This document shows, one piece after another, positions 1 through 7,417 of a stretch of DNA of 53,657 nt. Below the pieces are notes generated by a model. That model worked only from the letters and a program-made list of their open reading frames with translations, made no database searches and had not been told where the DNA came from. The stretch comes from Carboxylicivirga marina. GTDB taxonomy: Bacteria; Bacteroidota; Bacteroidia; Bacteroidales; Marinilabiliaceae. The position numbers were made by a program, and so were the translations under genes. The stretch is taken from contig NZ_JAENRR010000033.1 of assembly GCF_016612505.1 (NCBI RefSeq), forward strand, positions 1 to 53,657, read 5' to 3'. Numbering within the stretch: position 1 is the first letter of the stretch; every line of letters starts with the position of its first letter.

Positions 1-16
1 GTTAATATTTAGTTGT

Positions 17-226
17 TTACATACTAACAGGCGGGAGCAATTTTTGATCAAATTTGCGTAATGAAAGATCTGCACCCAGTAGATAACAATCTATTGCACC
101 AGGCTCATTTAGAATTAATTCAATTGTGTTGTTGTTTAAGAATTCTACATTATTAGAGGCTACATATTTAATGACGATAGTTAAGATGAATGGTTGCGTC
201 AGTCCATGCAAAAAGGTTGAGTACAT
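17..226 (-). CDS. Possible small protein, unrecognised
   Basis: An open frame of 69 codons on the minus strand with an ATG start and a normal stop. I do not recognise the protein. It has a hydrophobic N-terminal third and a mixed C-terminal part containing NEPGAIDCYLLGADLSLR, with no signal peptide, membrane segment or motif that I can name. No clear ribosome binding site or promoter precedes it. It lies at the window edge beside repeat-like non-coding DNA, so it may be a remnant or a chance frame. Only conservation in relatives would support it. Confidence 0.22.
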   Translation of the reverse strand: MYSTFLHGLTQPFILTIVIKYVASNNVEFLNNNTIELILNEPGAIDCYLLGADLSLRKFDQKLLPPVSM

Positions 227-560
227 TTAACCTGAAATATCAATGTCATTTAGTTAAGCGTTAAGCATACTGCCTCAACCCTAGGGGTAGCTCCCCAAGT
301 GGAGCATTTATGTACAGCTTGCATATTTGGAATATATGCCCAACTGCCAATCAAATCTTCCCCATGGGGAAAACGAAGTTTCGCTAATGCCATTAAATGC
401 AAACACAAATTGGCAAGTGCCGCAGGCGATGGGGGAAAAAAAATCTAGTAAGTCTGTTGCGTAAATTTGGGGGAACCCCCATTGCTCTCATTTAAATCTG
501 ACTGATTTTCAATACAAAGGAATTGTTTGTATCTTGCAATACACCTATAAAGATTTCACC
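227..560. other. Gene-free stretch with repeat-like, palindromic sequence
   Basis: No convincing gene lies here. The stretch is richer in G and C than neighbouring intergenic DNA and contains short inverted repeats. The clearest is a perfect palindrome at 468-481, five G, two A, five C, flanked by T and A. CTGCCAA near 350 is answered by TTGGCA near 412. Three GGGG-type runs (near 364, 431 and 469) suggest folded RNA or a decayed dispersed repeat. The last 30 bases must hold the start signals of the small gene at 561. Confidence 0.4.
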
Positions 561-731
561 ATGAATACATTTTTAAAGAATTTCGGTATCATCCTGATTA
601 TTTTAGGAGTTGTAGTATTAGGTTTCTATTCGATGAATAACCCTACGAGCAATACGCCATTAATCTTCGCTGCCTTATTGATGATTGGCGGTATTGGCGC
701 GCATGTTATACTTAATCGAATTATCGATTAA
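561..731 (+). CDS. Small integral membrane protein (56 aa)
   Basis: A short protein that begins MNTFLKNFGIILIILG. It has two likely membrane helices, roughly residues 7-22 and 31-50, separated by a short polar turn with NNPTSN, and ends soon after the second helix. The frame is open from 534, but the ATG at 561 begins directly with the membrane-protein pattern and is preferred. A strong hairpin terminator follows 27 bases after the stop, which supports a real, separately transcribed gene. Proteins of this kind are common and uncharacterised in Bacteroidetes; no function can be assigned. Confidence 0.72.
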   Translation: MNTFLKNFGIILIILGVVVLGFYSMNNPTSNTPLIFAALLMIGGIGAHVILNRIID

Positions 732-758
732 GTGTTGTAGTCAGGTAAATAATAAACA

Positions 759-795
759 AAGCCACTGAAAGATGATTCATTCAGTGGCTTTTTTG
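759..795 (+). terminator. Rho-independent terminator of the small membrane protein gene
   Basis: An 11-base perfect stem, AAGCCACTGAA at 759-769 with TTCAGTGGCTT at 780-790, closes a 10-base loop and runs into a T tract. It ends the transcript of the gene at 561-731. Confidence 0.9.
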
Positions 796-1185
796 TTTTT
801 GGTCTTAACCTAAGATAATTGCGGAGTCACCAGAGTCACCCTAAGAAGTGTATTATCTGTTTAATCTACTACATGACACTCGTCGCTTAAGCCGCGGGGC
901 TTATCCTCCCTTCTCCTTGATGAGAAAAGGATACAAAAGAATCAAGGCTGCTTGTAAAATAGCTTTCTAATTCAGCTCACTCCTAAGCTTGGCCGGGTGA
1001 TTTCCAAAACAAGTTTGGAACTTCCCGGTCGCGCTAATGACTTCGCTTCAACAAAATCTATTTTGCAAAAGGCCGAAAGCAAACTACTTCGAAGTATCAC
1101 TTGTTAATATGGTCTAAGATAAAAACGTGCTCTAAAGATTGATGACACGTCCCCATGACTAGCTGTAGATTGCAAGTATAGAAAT
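796..1185. other. Gene-free stretch carrying a structured element
   Basis: No coding frame here looks real in any of the six frames. The stretch contains the nested inverted repeats described separately at 888-1068. On either side the sequence is plain, apart from imperfect short repeats such as GAGTCACC at 824-831 and 832-839. It separates a plus-strand terminator from the stop codon of the minus-strand gene at 1186. Part of it may therefore be the 3' untranslated region of that minus-strand operon. Confidence 0.45.
888..1068. repeat. Nested inverted repeats, probable dispersed structured element
   Basis: Three dyads are visible. TAAGCC (888-893) pairs with GGCTTA (898-903) around a GCGG loop. 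An outer pair, TTGTAAAATAG (952-962) and CTATTTTGCAA (1058-1068), matches at 10 of 11 positions. Inside it, CCGGG (993-997) pairs with CCCGG (1024-1028), and TTCCAAA (1002-1008) pairs with TTTGGAA (1014-1020) around a 5-base loop. The arrangement resembles a cruciform or a folded RNA, not a protein gene. The sequence also looks familiar as a recurrent intergenic element in this group of bacteria, but that is memory and not something the window shows, since only one copy is present. Confidence 0.55.
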
Positions 1186-1902
1186 TTAGCTTTTATTCTC
1201 GATAACCTGACCGTTCCAATGCGGTACATTATCACAAATACCCGATCGAAAGCAGTATTCTAAATCTTTCAGATAGCCTTTTGTCTTTAGCACATTGTAA
1301 TGATAACCCTTGCTTGCTGTTTCATGAAGCTTTGTGGCATTGATTTCGTAAAGCGATTCTATCGTCAAAGCAAAATCAGTCAGCTCCAATTCCACAGATT
1401 GTTCTTGAAGTAAATGGATAATACGCCCCGCACACAAAGCATCTTCAAGTGTGTACAAGCCATTATTACCCGAGCACACCAACACCACATCCTTATGATT
1501 CTTTATTTCATTAACAATTGCTTTATCATTGGCAAAGGAAGCAATCAAAAGCTCTTTTGCCGAAAGCGAATTATTAATGGCCAAAGTACCGTTTGTTGTC
1601 GTCATCACTAAAAGCTTACCCGCAATTACTTCCTTGTTGTACGACAATGGTGAATTACCATAATCAAAGCCTTCAATGGGTTCTGCATGACGCTCACCAC
1701 CCAATATGACATCCGTACCGTTTTCTTTTTTAATATCAAAAGCGTCATCGGGCGAAAGAACAGGAATAATACCTTTAGCGCCATTATTCAATGCCGACAC
1801 CATCACAGAGGTGGCACGCAAGACATCAATTACCACAACTGTTTTTCCTTTTACAAGGTCGGCCGATACCTGTTGCGCGGTTCCTATTACTTCTAGCTTC
1901 AT
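1186..1902 (-). CDS. comB: 2-phosphosulfolactate phosphatase family protein (ComB-like)
   Basis: A 238-residue protein of the ComB family. In methanogens ComB hydrolyses 2-phospho-3-sulfolactate to sulfolactate in coenzyme M synthesis. The family's conserved blocks are visible: DVLRAT at residues 26-31, EPIEGFDYGNSP at 74-85 and TTTNGT at 101-106. The length is normal. The gene lies 9 bases after the MATE transporter gene and is probably the last gene of the same minus-strand unit. Bacteroidetes do not make coenzyme M, so the true substrate here is unknown. A role in sulfonate metabolism, for example in making or recycling sulfonolipid precursors, is only an inference. The fold assignment is firm and the exact reaction is not. 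Confidence 0.85.
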   Translation of the reverse strand: MKLEVIGTAQQVSADLVKGKTVVVIDVLRATSVMVSALNNGAKGIIPVLSPDDAFDIKKENGTDVILGGERHAEPIEGFDYGNSPLSYNKEVIAGKLLVMTTTNGTLAINNSLSAKELLIASFANDKAIVNEIKNHKDVVLVCSGNNGLYTLEDALCAGRIIHLLQEQSVELELTDFALTIESLYEINATKLHETASKGYHYNVLKTKGYLKDLEYCFRSGICDNVPHWNGQVIENKS

Positions 1903-1911
1903 AAATTACTT

Positions 1912-3249
1912 TTATAATCCGTAACGTTTCTTGTACAGCATCCGAAATCGCCATAACAAAAATACACCTGCCGACGCTAAGCCGGATAAGTAGCCTACCC
2001 AGATACCAATGGGGCCAGCCTCAAAAACAAATGCCGTTAAATAACCAATGGGCAATGAAATTAGCCAGTAAGCAATTCCTGCACCAATGACCGGCATCAC
2101 CACATCTTCAAGTCCTCTTAATATACCTAGTGTTACCACCTGAATACCGTCAAAAATCTGGAATATACCTGCTACCAGCATTAAACCGGCAGCGGTTTTA
2201 ATCACTTCCACCTCATCGACAAACAACGATGGTAAAAAGTAACGCATCGACACGAATAAGAAACTCATAATGGTCATAAACATTACTACCAAATGAAGTG
2301 AAGCAAAGGCACTGTGCTTTAGTGATGGGTAATCTTTCTTGCCCCTGAAAATACTAACTTTTATAGTTGTTGCCGATGCCAGACCTGAAGACATCATATA
2401 GGTTAAACTGGCCATGCTCAACACTATCTGATGTGCGGCAAGGCTAACAGCATTAATCCATCCCATCATGATACTTCCCAGGCTAAATGCAAATACCTCA
2501 ATAACCGATTGCAAGCCTATAGGAAGGCCAAGTTTCCAGATGCGTTTAAATGCCGAAGCAGAGAACTGACTGACATGAATGCCTCGGTATTCTTTAAATA
2601 AGCGTACCCGATACGACACAAATACAAACATAATGGCCATCACTATGCGCGATGCTAATGTGCCAATACCTGCACCAACCACACCCATAGCCGGCACTCC
2701 AAAATGCCCGTAAATAAACACATAATTCAATGCGACATTTAACAAATTACCTCCAATCGTGATAATCATGGCTATTTTGGTATTGCTCAATCCTTCGGCA
2801 AATTGCTTGTAATTATTAAATACCTGCAATGGCAATATGGATAAAATCAATAAGATATAGTAAGGAATAGCCTCTTCGACAACACCGGCCTCCTGCCCCA
2901 TAAAAGGCATGGCCAAAGCAATGGCACCAGCCACCAGTGATAACAAAACACCAATAATCACATTAGCATACATCCCTTGCTGAAACCAATAGGCACATTC
3001 ATCTTTGTTTTTGGCACCATAGGCTTTCCCTACCAAAGGCGTTAAGGCAAAAGAGATGCCCATACCCAAAACCAGTACATTAATAAAAATGCTGTTGGCA
3101 AATGAGGCCGCTGCCAGCGGAATAGTCCCTACCTGACCAACCATAACCGTGTCGGCAACATTAACCAGCATTTGTCCGGCTTGTGCCAGCACCACTGGTG
3201 TTGCCAACTTTATATTTGGCCAATAATGTGATGAATAATGATTTTGCAT
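1912..3249 (-). CDS. MATE family multidrug/metabolite efflux transporter
   Basis: A 445-residue inner-membrane protein of the MATE (NorM-like) family, which exports cationic drugs or metabolites in exchange for Na+ or H+. It shows about twelve hydrophobic helices. The first holds the typical PVVLAQAGQMLVNVADTVMV pattern, and the start of the second half (LGLPIGLQSVIEVFAFSLG) mirrors it, as expected for two six-helix bundles. The length is typical. It lies between the peptide exporter gene (68-base gap) and the comB-like gene (9-base gap) on the same strand, so it may be co-transcribed with the peptide-export operon. The substrate cannot be read from the sequence. Confidence 0.92.
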   Translation of the reverse strand: MQNHYSSHYWPNIKLATPVVLAQAGQMLVNVADTVMVGQVGTIPLAAASFANSIFINVLVLGMGISFALTPLVGKAYGAKNKDECAYWFQQGMYANVIIGVLLSLVAGAIALAMPFMGQEAGVVEEAIPYYILLILSILPLQVFNNYKQFAEGLSNTKIAMIITIGGNLLNVALNYVFIYGHFGVPAMGVVGAGIGTLASRIVMAIMFVFVSYRVRLFKEYRGIHVSQFSASAFKRIWKLGLPIGLQSVIEVFAFSLGSIMMGWINAVSLAAHQIVLSMASLTYMMSSGLASATTIKVSIFRGKKDYPSLKHSAFASLHLVVMFMTIMSFLFVSMRYFLPSLFVDEVEVIKTAAGLMLVAGIFQIFDGIQVVTLGILRGLEDVVMPVIGAGIAYWLISLPIGYLTAFVFEAGPIGIWVGYLSGLASAGVFLLWRFRMLYKKRYGL

Positions 3250-3317
3250 TAGCTTGCAGCACTTATTAAGCCCACAAAAGTAAACAAAGAAAAGATGAAT
3301 TAGGTATGCTTGAGTGT

Positions 3318-5468
3318 TTATAAATGATTGTGTCTGACCATTTCATAAAACCGGCCTTTCTTATCTTTCCTAAGCTCTTTAACAGTGCCCGACTGAATAA
3401 CCTGGCCTCTCTCAAAGACAAAAACTTCATCAGCAATATCAATCACACTCATTCGATGGGCTACCATAATAATGGTTCTCCCCTCATCCTTTAGTTGAAG
3501 TATGATATCCTTCACGATCGACTCTGAACGATCATCTAAAAAGGAAGTCGCTTCATCGAATATATAAATTTGCGGATTCAGATACAGTACACGTGCAATA
3601 GCCAGGCGTTGTCGCTGTCCACCTGAAAGCTGAATGGCATTTTCGCCCAGCCAGGTATAAAGTCCTTCAGGTAATTGCTCAATGGTGTCGTTGAGTTGCA
3701 GCTGTTTAATAATCTGATTGATTCTTCTGATGTCAGGATTGGCATCTCCCAGAGCAATATTATCAATAACATTGCCGGCAAAAAGCTCTATGTTTTGTGG
3801 CACAATACCAACGGTCTTACGAAGATCATTGAGGTTTATATACTTGATTTCATTACCGCCAATCGTCAATTGCCCTGCACCCACCGGATACAAACCCTGA
3901 ATTAAAGCACCGATAGTTGACTTACCACAGCCACTATCACCCAATAAAACAGAAATGGTATTATTCTTTATCAAAAGGTCAAACCCCTCAAATAAATCCT
4001 GCTCAAGGGTGTACGAAAAAGTGACATTTTTAAACACCACATCACCAACATCATCTTTATCAAAGGCCATGGTTTGTTGTGTTTCCTGTTCTCCTTTCAT
4101 CTCAAGAAGTTCAAAAAGGCGATCCATAGCAATTAGCGCCCCATGCCAACTTTTATTGATGGCAGCTAGTCGGGCAACAGGTCCCGTAAAAAAGGCCGAT
4201 ATGGCAAAAAATGACATCAGCTCACCCGATGAAAGTTCGGTGTCAATAACCAGTAATGCGCCTGACCACAAGATAGTCAGCGTTAATATCCGATTGATAA
4301 ATGACATACCCGAGTTGGAAAATATATCCAACTTACCCGATTTATATACATGCCCCAAAACCTTTACCAGACGGTTATCTACACCATTGGCAAAATGCTC
4401 TTCGGCACCCATTTGTTTCACTGTTTTGATGGCCCGCAACGATTCTACCAACTGTATTTCCAGCTCAGCCGTTTCCTCCATTTTACTTCGTTCGAGCCGT
4501 TTGTTAATGGTATTGGTAATAAAAAGCAGTAGGAGATAAACAGGGATAACAGCATAAGCTAACAAAGCCAATTTCCAGCTAAATACCATCATTACCAAAA
4601 AGGCGATGGTGATAATCAACACATCAACCACCGATTCAACAGCTATTTGGTTAATAAAATTCCGAATCTTCACAGCATCATTCACGCGTGAAATCAGTTC
4701 GCCAATACGCATGCTGTCGTAAAACTTCTGAGGTAATTGTATCAAATGCCTGAAATAGCCTGAAATTAAACTGATATCGATATTTTGACTCACCCGTAGT
4801 ACAAACCAGGACTGCAGAACGCCAATCAACAGCTGAACCACAAACACAAGCATCATTATTACTCCAAGAAGGTGCAAGAGGTTGCGGTTATGGCCCACCA
4901 ACACAAAATCAGTCAACTTTTGAATATAAAATGCAGTAGATAGGCCAAGCACCGAAAATGCCAATGCACCAAAAGCCGATTGTATAAAAACCGCTTTGTG
5001 AGGTTTGATAACATTCCATAGGCGTTTGACATTCGAAATAGAATGATTGCCAGGCGTAAAGTCAGCAGCCGGAATCATCAGTATCATCACGCCTGTCCAT
5101 TTCTTAGAAAAATCGTCAATCGACATGGCCACCATTTTGCCGAAGGCCGGATCCATCACTCTTACCGATTTTTTTCCCAGCTTATATATCACCACAAAAT
5201 GGTGTGTACCACCAGCTAGTTTTAAATGAGCAATGGCCGGCGTTGGAATATCCTTTAAATCACTGCTATCAATTTCGATGCCTTTTACATCAAAACCCAG
5301 ACATTCGGCGGCCTTAATCAAACCATAAGCACTAGTGCCACCTTTGTGTGTTCCTGCCTCTTGTCGGATGGTCCACAAAGGTATACGCAGCTTGTAATAC
5401 CTTGCTACGGAAGCCAGGCAAGCAGCACCACAATCACTCGCATCATATTGTTGAATGGCTAGTTTCAT
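3318..5468 (-). CDS. Peptidase-containing ABC exporter (C39, double-glycine leader type)
   Basis: A 716-residue PCAT-type inner-membrane transporter that cuts a double-glycine leader from a peptide and exports the mature part. The N-terminal C39 protease is intact: Cys13 in DCGAAC, His90 in THHFVV and Asp106 in MDPAFG. A six-helix transmembrane domain follows (about residues 155-440). The C-terminal ATPase has Walker A with GCGKST (Lys516), signature LSGGQRQR (Ser615), Walker B IFDEAT (Glu639) and the H-loop AHR. The gene lies 8 bases after the HlyD-type adaptor gene, so the pair forms the inner-membrane and periplasmic parts of a type I machine; an outer-membrane TolC partner is not in the window. 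The likely substrate gene is at 7196-7333. Confidence 0.95.
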   Translation of the reverse strand: MKLAIQQYDASDCGAACLASVARYYKLRIPLWTIRQEAGTHKGGTSAYGLIKAAECLGFDVKGIEIDSSDLKDIPTPAIAHLKLAGGTHHFVVIYKLGKKSVRVMDPAFGKMVAMSIDDFSKKWTGVMILMIPAADFTPGNHSISNVKRLWNVIKPHKAVFIQSAFGALAFSVLGLSTAFYIQKLTDFVLVGHNRNLLHLLGVIMMLVFVVQLLIGVLQSWFVLRVSQNIDISLISGYFRHLIQLPQKFYDSMRIGELISRVNDAVKIRNFINQIAVESVVDVLIITIAFLVMMVFSWKLALLAYAVIPVYLLLLFITNTINKRLERSKMEETAELEIQLVESLRAIKTVKQMGAEEHFANGVDNRLVKVLGHVYKSGKLDIFSNSGMSFINRILTLTILWSGALLVIDTELSSGELMSFFAISAFFTGPVARLAAINKSWHGALIAMDRLFELLEMKGEQETQQTMAFDKDDVGDVVFKNVTFSYTLEQDLFEGFDLLIKNNTISVLLGDSGCGKSTIGALIQGLYPVGAGQLTIGGNEIKYINLNDLRKTVGIVPQNIELFAGNVIDNIALGDANPDIRRINQIIKQLQLNDTIEQLPEGLYTWLGENAIQLSGGQRQRLAIARVLYLNPQIYIFDEATSFLDDRSESIVKDIILQLKDEGRTIIMVAHRMSVIDIADEVFVFERGQVIQSGTVKELRKDKKGRFYEMVRHNHL

Positions 5469-5476
5469 GCCCTTAA

Positions 5477-6640
5477 TTATTTGACAGGATTCGTTTCATT
5501 AATAATCTTTGGATTTAGCCAATCATCAACCGTATCAAATAATAGCTGATACAAGGAACGTTTGCTTACAATAAAACGAGCAGTCAGGCTCATTCCTTTT
5601 TTCATGTGCCCCACCAGTCCATTGCTCAGTTGCAATGATTTTTGTTTTAAGCGGCATCGAATTAAATATCTATACTCACTTTTAACCAGGTTTACATCAT
5701 GAGCTACTTCTACAACCTCAGCATCAAGCATTCCCCATTGGTTGTAATCGTAGGTGTCAACCTGCAACCTAACTGGCATACCTTTATGTATAAAACCAAT
5801 ATCAGATGGAGAAATATAACACTCTGCTATCAAATCTTCCTGAGGAGATAAACTGGCTATTGCTTCGTTTTCATTTAAAAAATGCCCTATTGCAATACCC
5901 TTAAAGTCAATAACACTTCCATCAAAAGGGGCGGTAATAACATATTGAGTCTGTACTTGCTTTAAATTTTCTACCTGCCCTTCCAGTTCACGGTTAGACG
6001 TAATGTAGTTCTTACTATCAGCTTCCCATTTTGATTGAGTGGCTGTTTTATACAACTTTAGTTCATCTCTTGCTTCATCTAGTTTAAAAGAGTCTTCCTG
6101 AAATTCTGATAGTGGAACAACTCCATCGTTATACAAATCAGCAGTTCGTTTAAAATCGACCAGTAGTTTATTGACTTTTCGTTCGTAACGTTTAATGGAG
6201 CTCAAATAATCATCATTCTCTTTGATATAGAGCGGTGTAATCAACTTCATATTAATATCACGCCCCAATAACACATCAAGGTCATGCCTATAATCGTTTT
6301 GAAGTTTAAGTTGCGAACGAATGAGATTTATCTCATTATTGATACCGGCCTGATGAAGAACAATAAGGGTATCTGCTTTCCTTACAAGTTGATTTTCTTT
6401 GATATGCACCCCTGTTACCTTGGCCGTAATGGGCGAAGAAATAGTAATCATACGATTAAGAGAAGTGACCATACCACGACTTTGTACCGTAACATCTACC
6501 TGAATAAAGGGCAGAGAAACAATTACACTAAAGAAAAAGATAAGAATTACCCAATACAATCCATATCCGCGATAGTTAATAGCAGAATATTGGTGATATT
6601 TTGAATTTCTCTGATGTTGTTTGGATGTATCGACAGGCAT
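5477..6640 (-). CDS. HlyD-family periplasmic adaptor for peptide export
   Basis: A 387-residue membrane fusion protein. It has a short cytoplasmic N-terminus, one membrane anchor at about residues 28-46, a barrel/lipoyl half (VQSRGMVTSLN ... SPITAKVTGVHIKENQLV), a coiled-coil hairpin in the middle, the second lipoyl half (YVITAPFDGSVIDFKG) and a C-terminal beta barrel. Such adaptors link an inner-membrane ABC exporter to an outer-membrane TolC channel. It lies 8 bases upstream of the C39 ABC exporter gene, its obvious partner. The start chosen gives the expected short cytoplasmic tail before the anchor. Confidence 0.92.
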   Translation of the reverse strand: MPVDTSKQHQRNSKYHQYSAINYRGYGLYWVILIFFFSVIVSLPFIQVDVTVQSRGMVTSLNRMITISSPITAKVTGVHIKENQLVRKADTLIVLHQAGINNEINLIRSQLKLQNDYRHDLDVLLGRDINMKLITPLYIKENDDYLSSIKRYERKVNKLLVDFKRTADLYNDGVVPLSEFQEDSFKLDEARDELKLYKTATQSKWEADSKNYITSNRELEGQVENLKQVQTQYVITAPFDGSVIDFKGIAIGHFLNENEAIASLSPQEDLIAECYISPSDIGFIHKGMPVRLQVDTYDYNQWGMLDAEVVEVAHDVNLVKSEYRYLIRCRLKQKSLQLSNGLVGHMKKGMSLTARFIVSKRSLYQLLFDTVDDWLNPKIINETNPVK

Positions 6641-6720
6641 ATCAGGTTAAGCTACATCCCGAAATTAATGTTTTTTATTGAAGATGTGGTCTTTTGCCAC
6701 CTTTATGCTTTCATGCCGCA

Positions 6721-6981
6721 TCATTTTGGCACTTCAATCTTTTCATACTCAACCCAACGAATACCATCTTTAAAATACCCCTCAAATTCATACTCGAAAC
6801 TATTTAATTCTTTTGAGAAGTGTATAATGGCTCCTAAATGCGTCATCATATCCAGGTAAAAGTAAAGCATACGTACGGACATGCAGAGGCGACCGGCCAT
6901 CTCTATTGGCGAACCGGTTTCCTGGCGTCTGATTTCTTTATCAATCAGCGCTATTGTTTTGCGTACTTCGTGCTGCGGCAA
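6721..6981 (-). CDS. Small winged-helix DNA-binding protein, TTG start
   Basis: An 86-residue protein whose centre (SPIEMAGRLCMSVRMLYFY and the following LDMMTHLGA) fits the helix-turn-helix and wing of the HTH_11/DeoR-type fold. No effector domain is present. The start codon is TTG; an AAGGAG ribosome binding site (6990-6995 on the minus strand) lies about 8 bases upstream and decides this start, since no in-frame ATG precedes the conserved part. It lies between the precursor peptide gene and the exporter genes on the same strand. That position suggests a local regulator of peptide production or export, but this is inference. The fold call is moderate because the protein is so short. Confidence 0.72.
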   Translation of the reverse strand: MPQHEVRKTIALIDKEIRRQETGSPIEMAGRLCMSVRMLYFYLDMMTHLGAIIHFSKELNSFEYEFEGYFKDGIRWVEYEKIEVPK

Positions 6982-7018
6982 ATCTTTCTCTCCTTTTTCA
7001 AAACAAAAAATTGAGGAT

Positions 7019-7082
7019 AAAGAAGGTGAGGGGTACTAGGTGAGAATCGGGAATCTATAAGGGAAACCGCCCCACCTTCTTT
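7019..7082 (-). promoter_or_regulatory. Inverted repeat between peptide gene and export genes, possible attenuator
   Basis: A perfect 10-base dyad, AAAGAAGGTG on one arm (7019-7028) and CACCTTCTTT on the other (7073-7082), encloses 44 bases. Next to the stem, runs of G and C (7030-7033 and 7070-7073) could extend it. On the transcribed minus strand the hairpin falls after the small ORF stop (7087) and before the regulator's ribosome binding site. It could act as a partial terminator or RNA-stability element so that peptide mRNA exceeds exporter mRNA. There is no long T tract, so a full terminator is unlikely. Confidence 0.45.
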
Positions 7083-7086
7083 GTTT

Positions 7087-7242
7087 CTACAAACGGTCTG
7101 CGTTCAGACCTCTACTAATCGGGATAGTCATATTAATATTGTTAATGTCTTTCATCGGCTCATCCAAAACCCATTGATAACAGAACATCATATTTTTATA
7201 ATTTAGTTTTACTGGTTTCGTCCATATCATTGTTTGATCCAT
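7087..7242 (-). CDS. Small ORF overlapping the leader-peptide gene in another frame
   Basis: A 51-codon frame that starts with ATG inside the leader-peptide gene, just after its GG codons, and overlaps it by 47 bases in the +1 frame. GGAGG lies immediately before the ATG; two further in-frame ATGs, at 7230 and 7191, are alternatives. The product is rich in W, Y, M and N, for example IWTKPVKLNYKN and YQWVLDEPMKDINN, with one Cys, and looks more like protein than like random translation. I do not recognise it. It may be a second peptide made by coupled translation, or the true C-terminal core of the precursor if a frameshift or sequence error joins the two frames. Confidence 0.4.
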   Translation of the reverse strand: MDQTMIWTKPVKLNYKNMMFCYQWVLDEPMKDINNINMTIPISRGLNADRL

Positions 7243-7333
7243 CTCCTCCAACAACCTTTTTTAAAAAAGCCGTGTCTTTTGCTTTAAACTTTTTAAATTG
7301 CTCCTGCTTTTTTGCTTTAACTAAAGTCTTCAT
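7196..7333 (-). CDS. Double-glycine leader peptide precursor, likely substrate of the C39 exporter
   Basis: A 45-codon gene, too short for ordinary gene calling. The N-terminal 30 residues form a charged, Lys-rich leader with hydrophobic spacing (starting MKTLVKAKKQ) and end in FLKKVVGG, a textbook double-glycine site for C39 peptidases. The predicted mature part is only about 15 residues, polar and acidic (DGSNNDMDETS), with no Cys, Trp or Tyr. It is the first gene on the minus strand, upstream of the regulator, adaptor and C39 exporter genes. Known parallels are Bacteroidetes GG-leader peptides exported by PCATs. A signalling peptide is as plausible as a bacteriocin, given the short core. 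The site and the context are seen; the function is inferred. Confidence 0.75.
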   Translation of the reverse strand: MKTLVKAKKQEQFKKFKAKDTAFLKKVVGGDGSNNDMDETSKTKL

Positions 7334-7417
7334 GATACTATCGTATTAATGGTTTCTATAGGTTAATTGCAGAAATCGAGAATCGTAACACCTTTTTTAA
7401 AACTTTTTTTAAAAAAA

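Noticed and set aside
3955-4539. Long open frame (194 codons) on the plus strand
   Set aside because: It lies wholly antisense to the C39 ABC exporter gene, has a Ser-rich composition typical of a shadow frame and no family features.
7255-7263. Slippery A-AAA-AAG heptamer in the leader peptide gene, in the right phase for -1 frameshifting
   Set aside because: The -1 frame reaches a stop after nine codons and does not lead into the overlapping ORF, which is in the +1 frame; it would also destroy the GG site.
7367-7417. TTG start giving 17 extra residues on the TPR-CHAT protein
   Set aside because: The extra residues precede a complete signal peptide that begins at the ATG at 7418.
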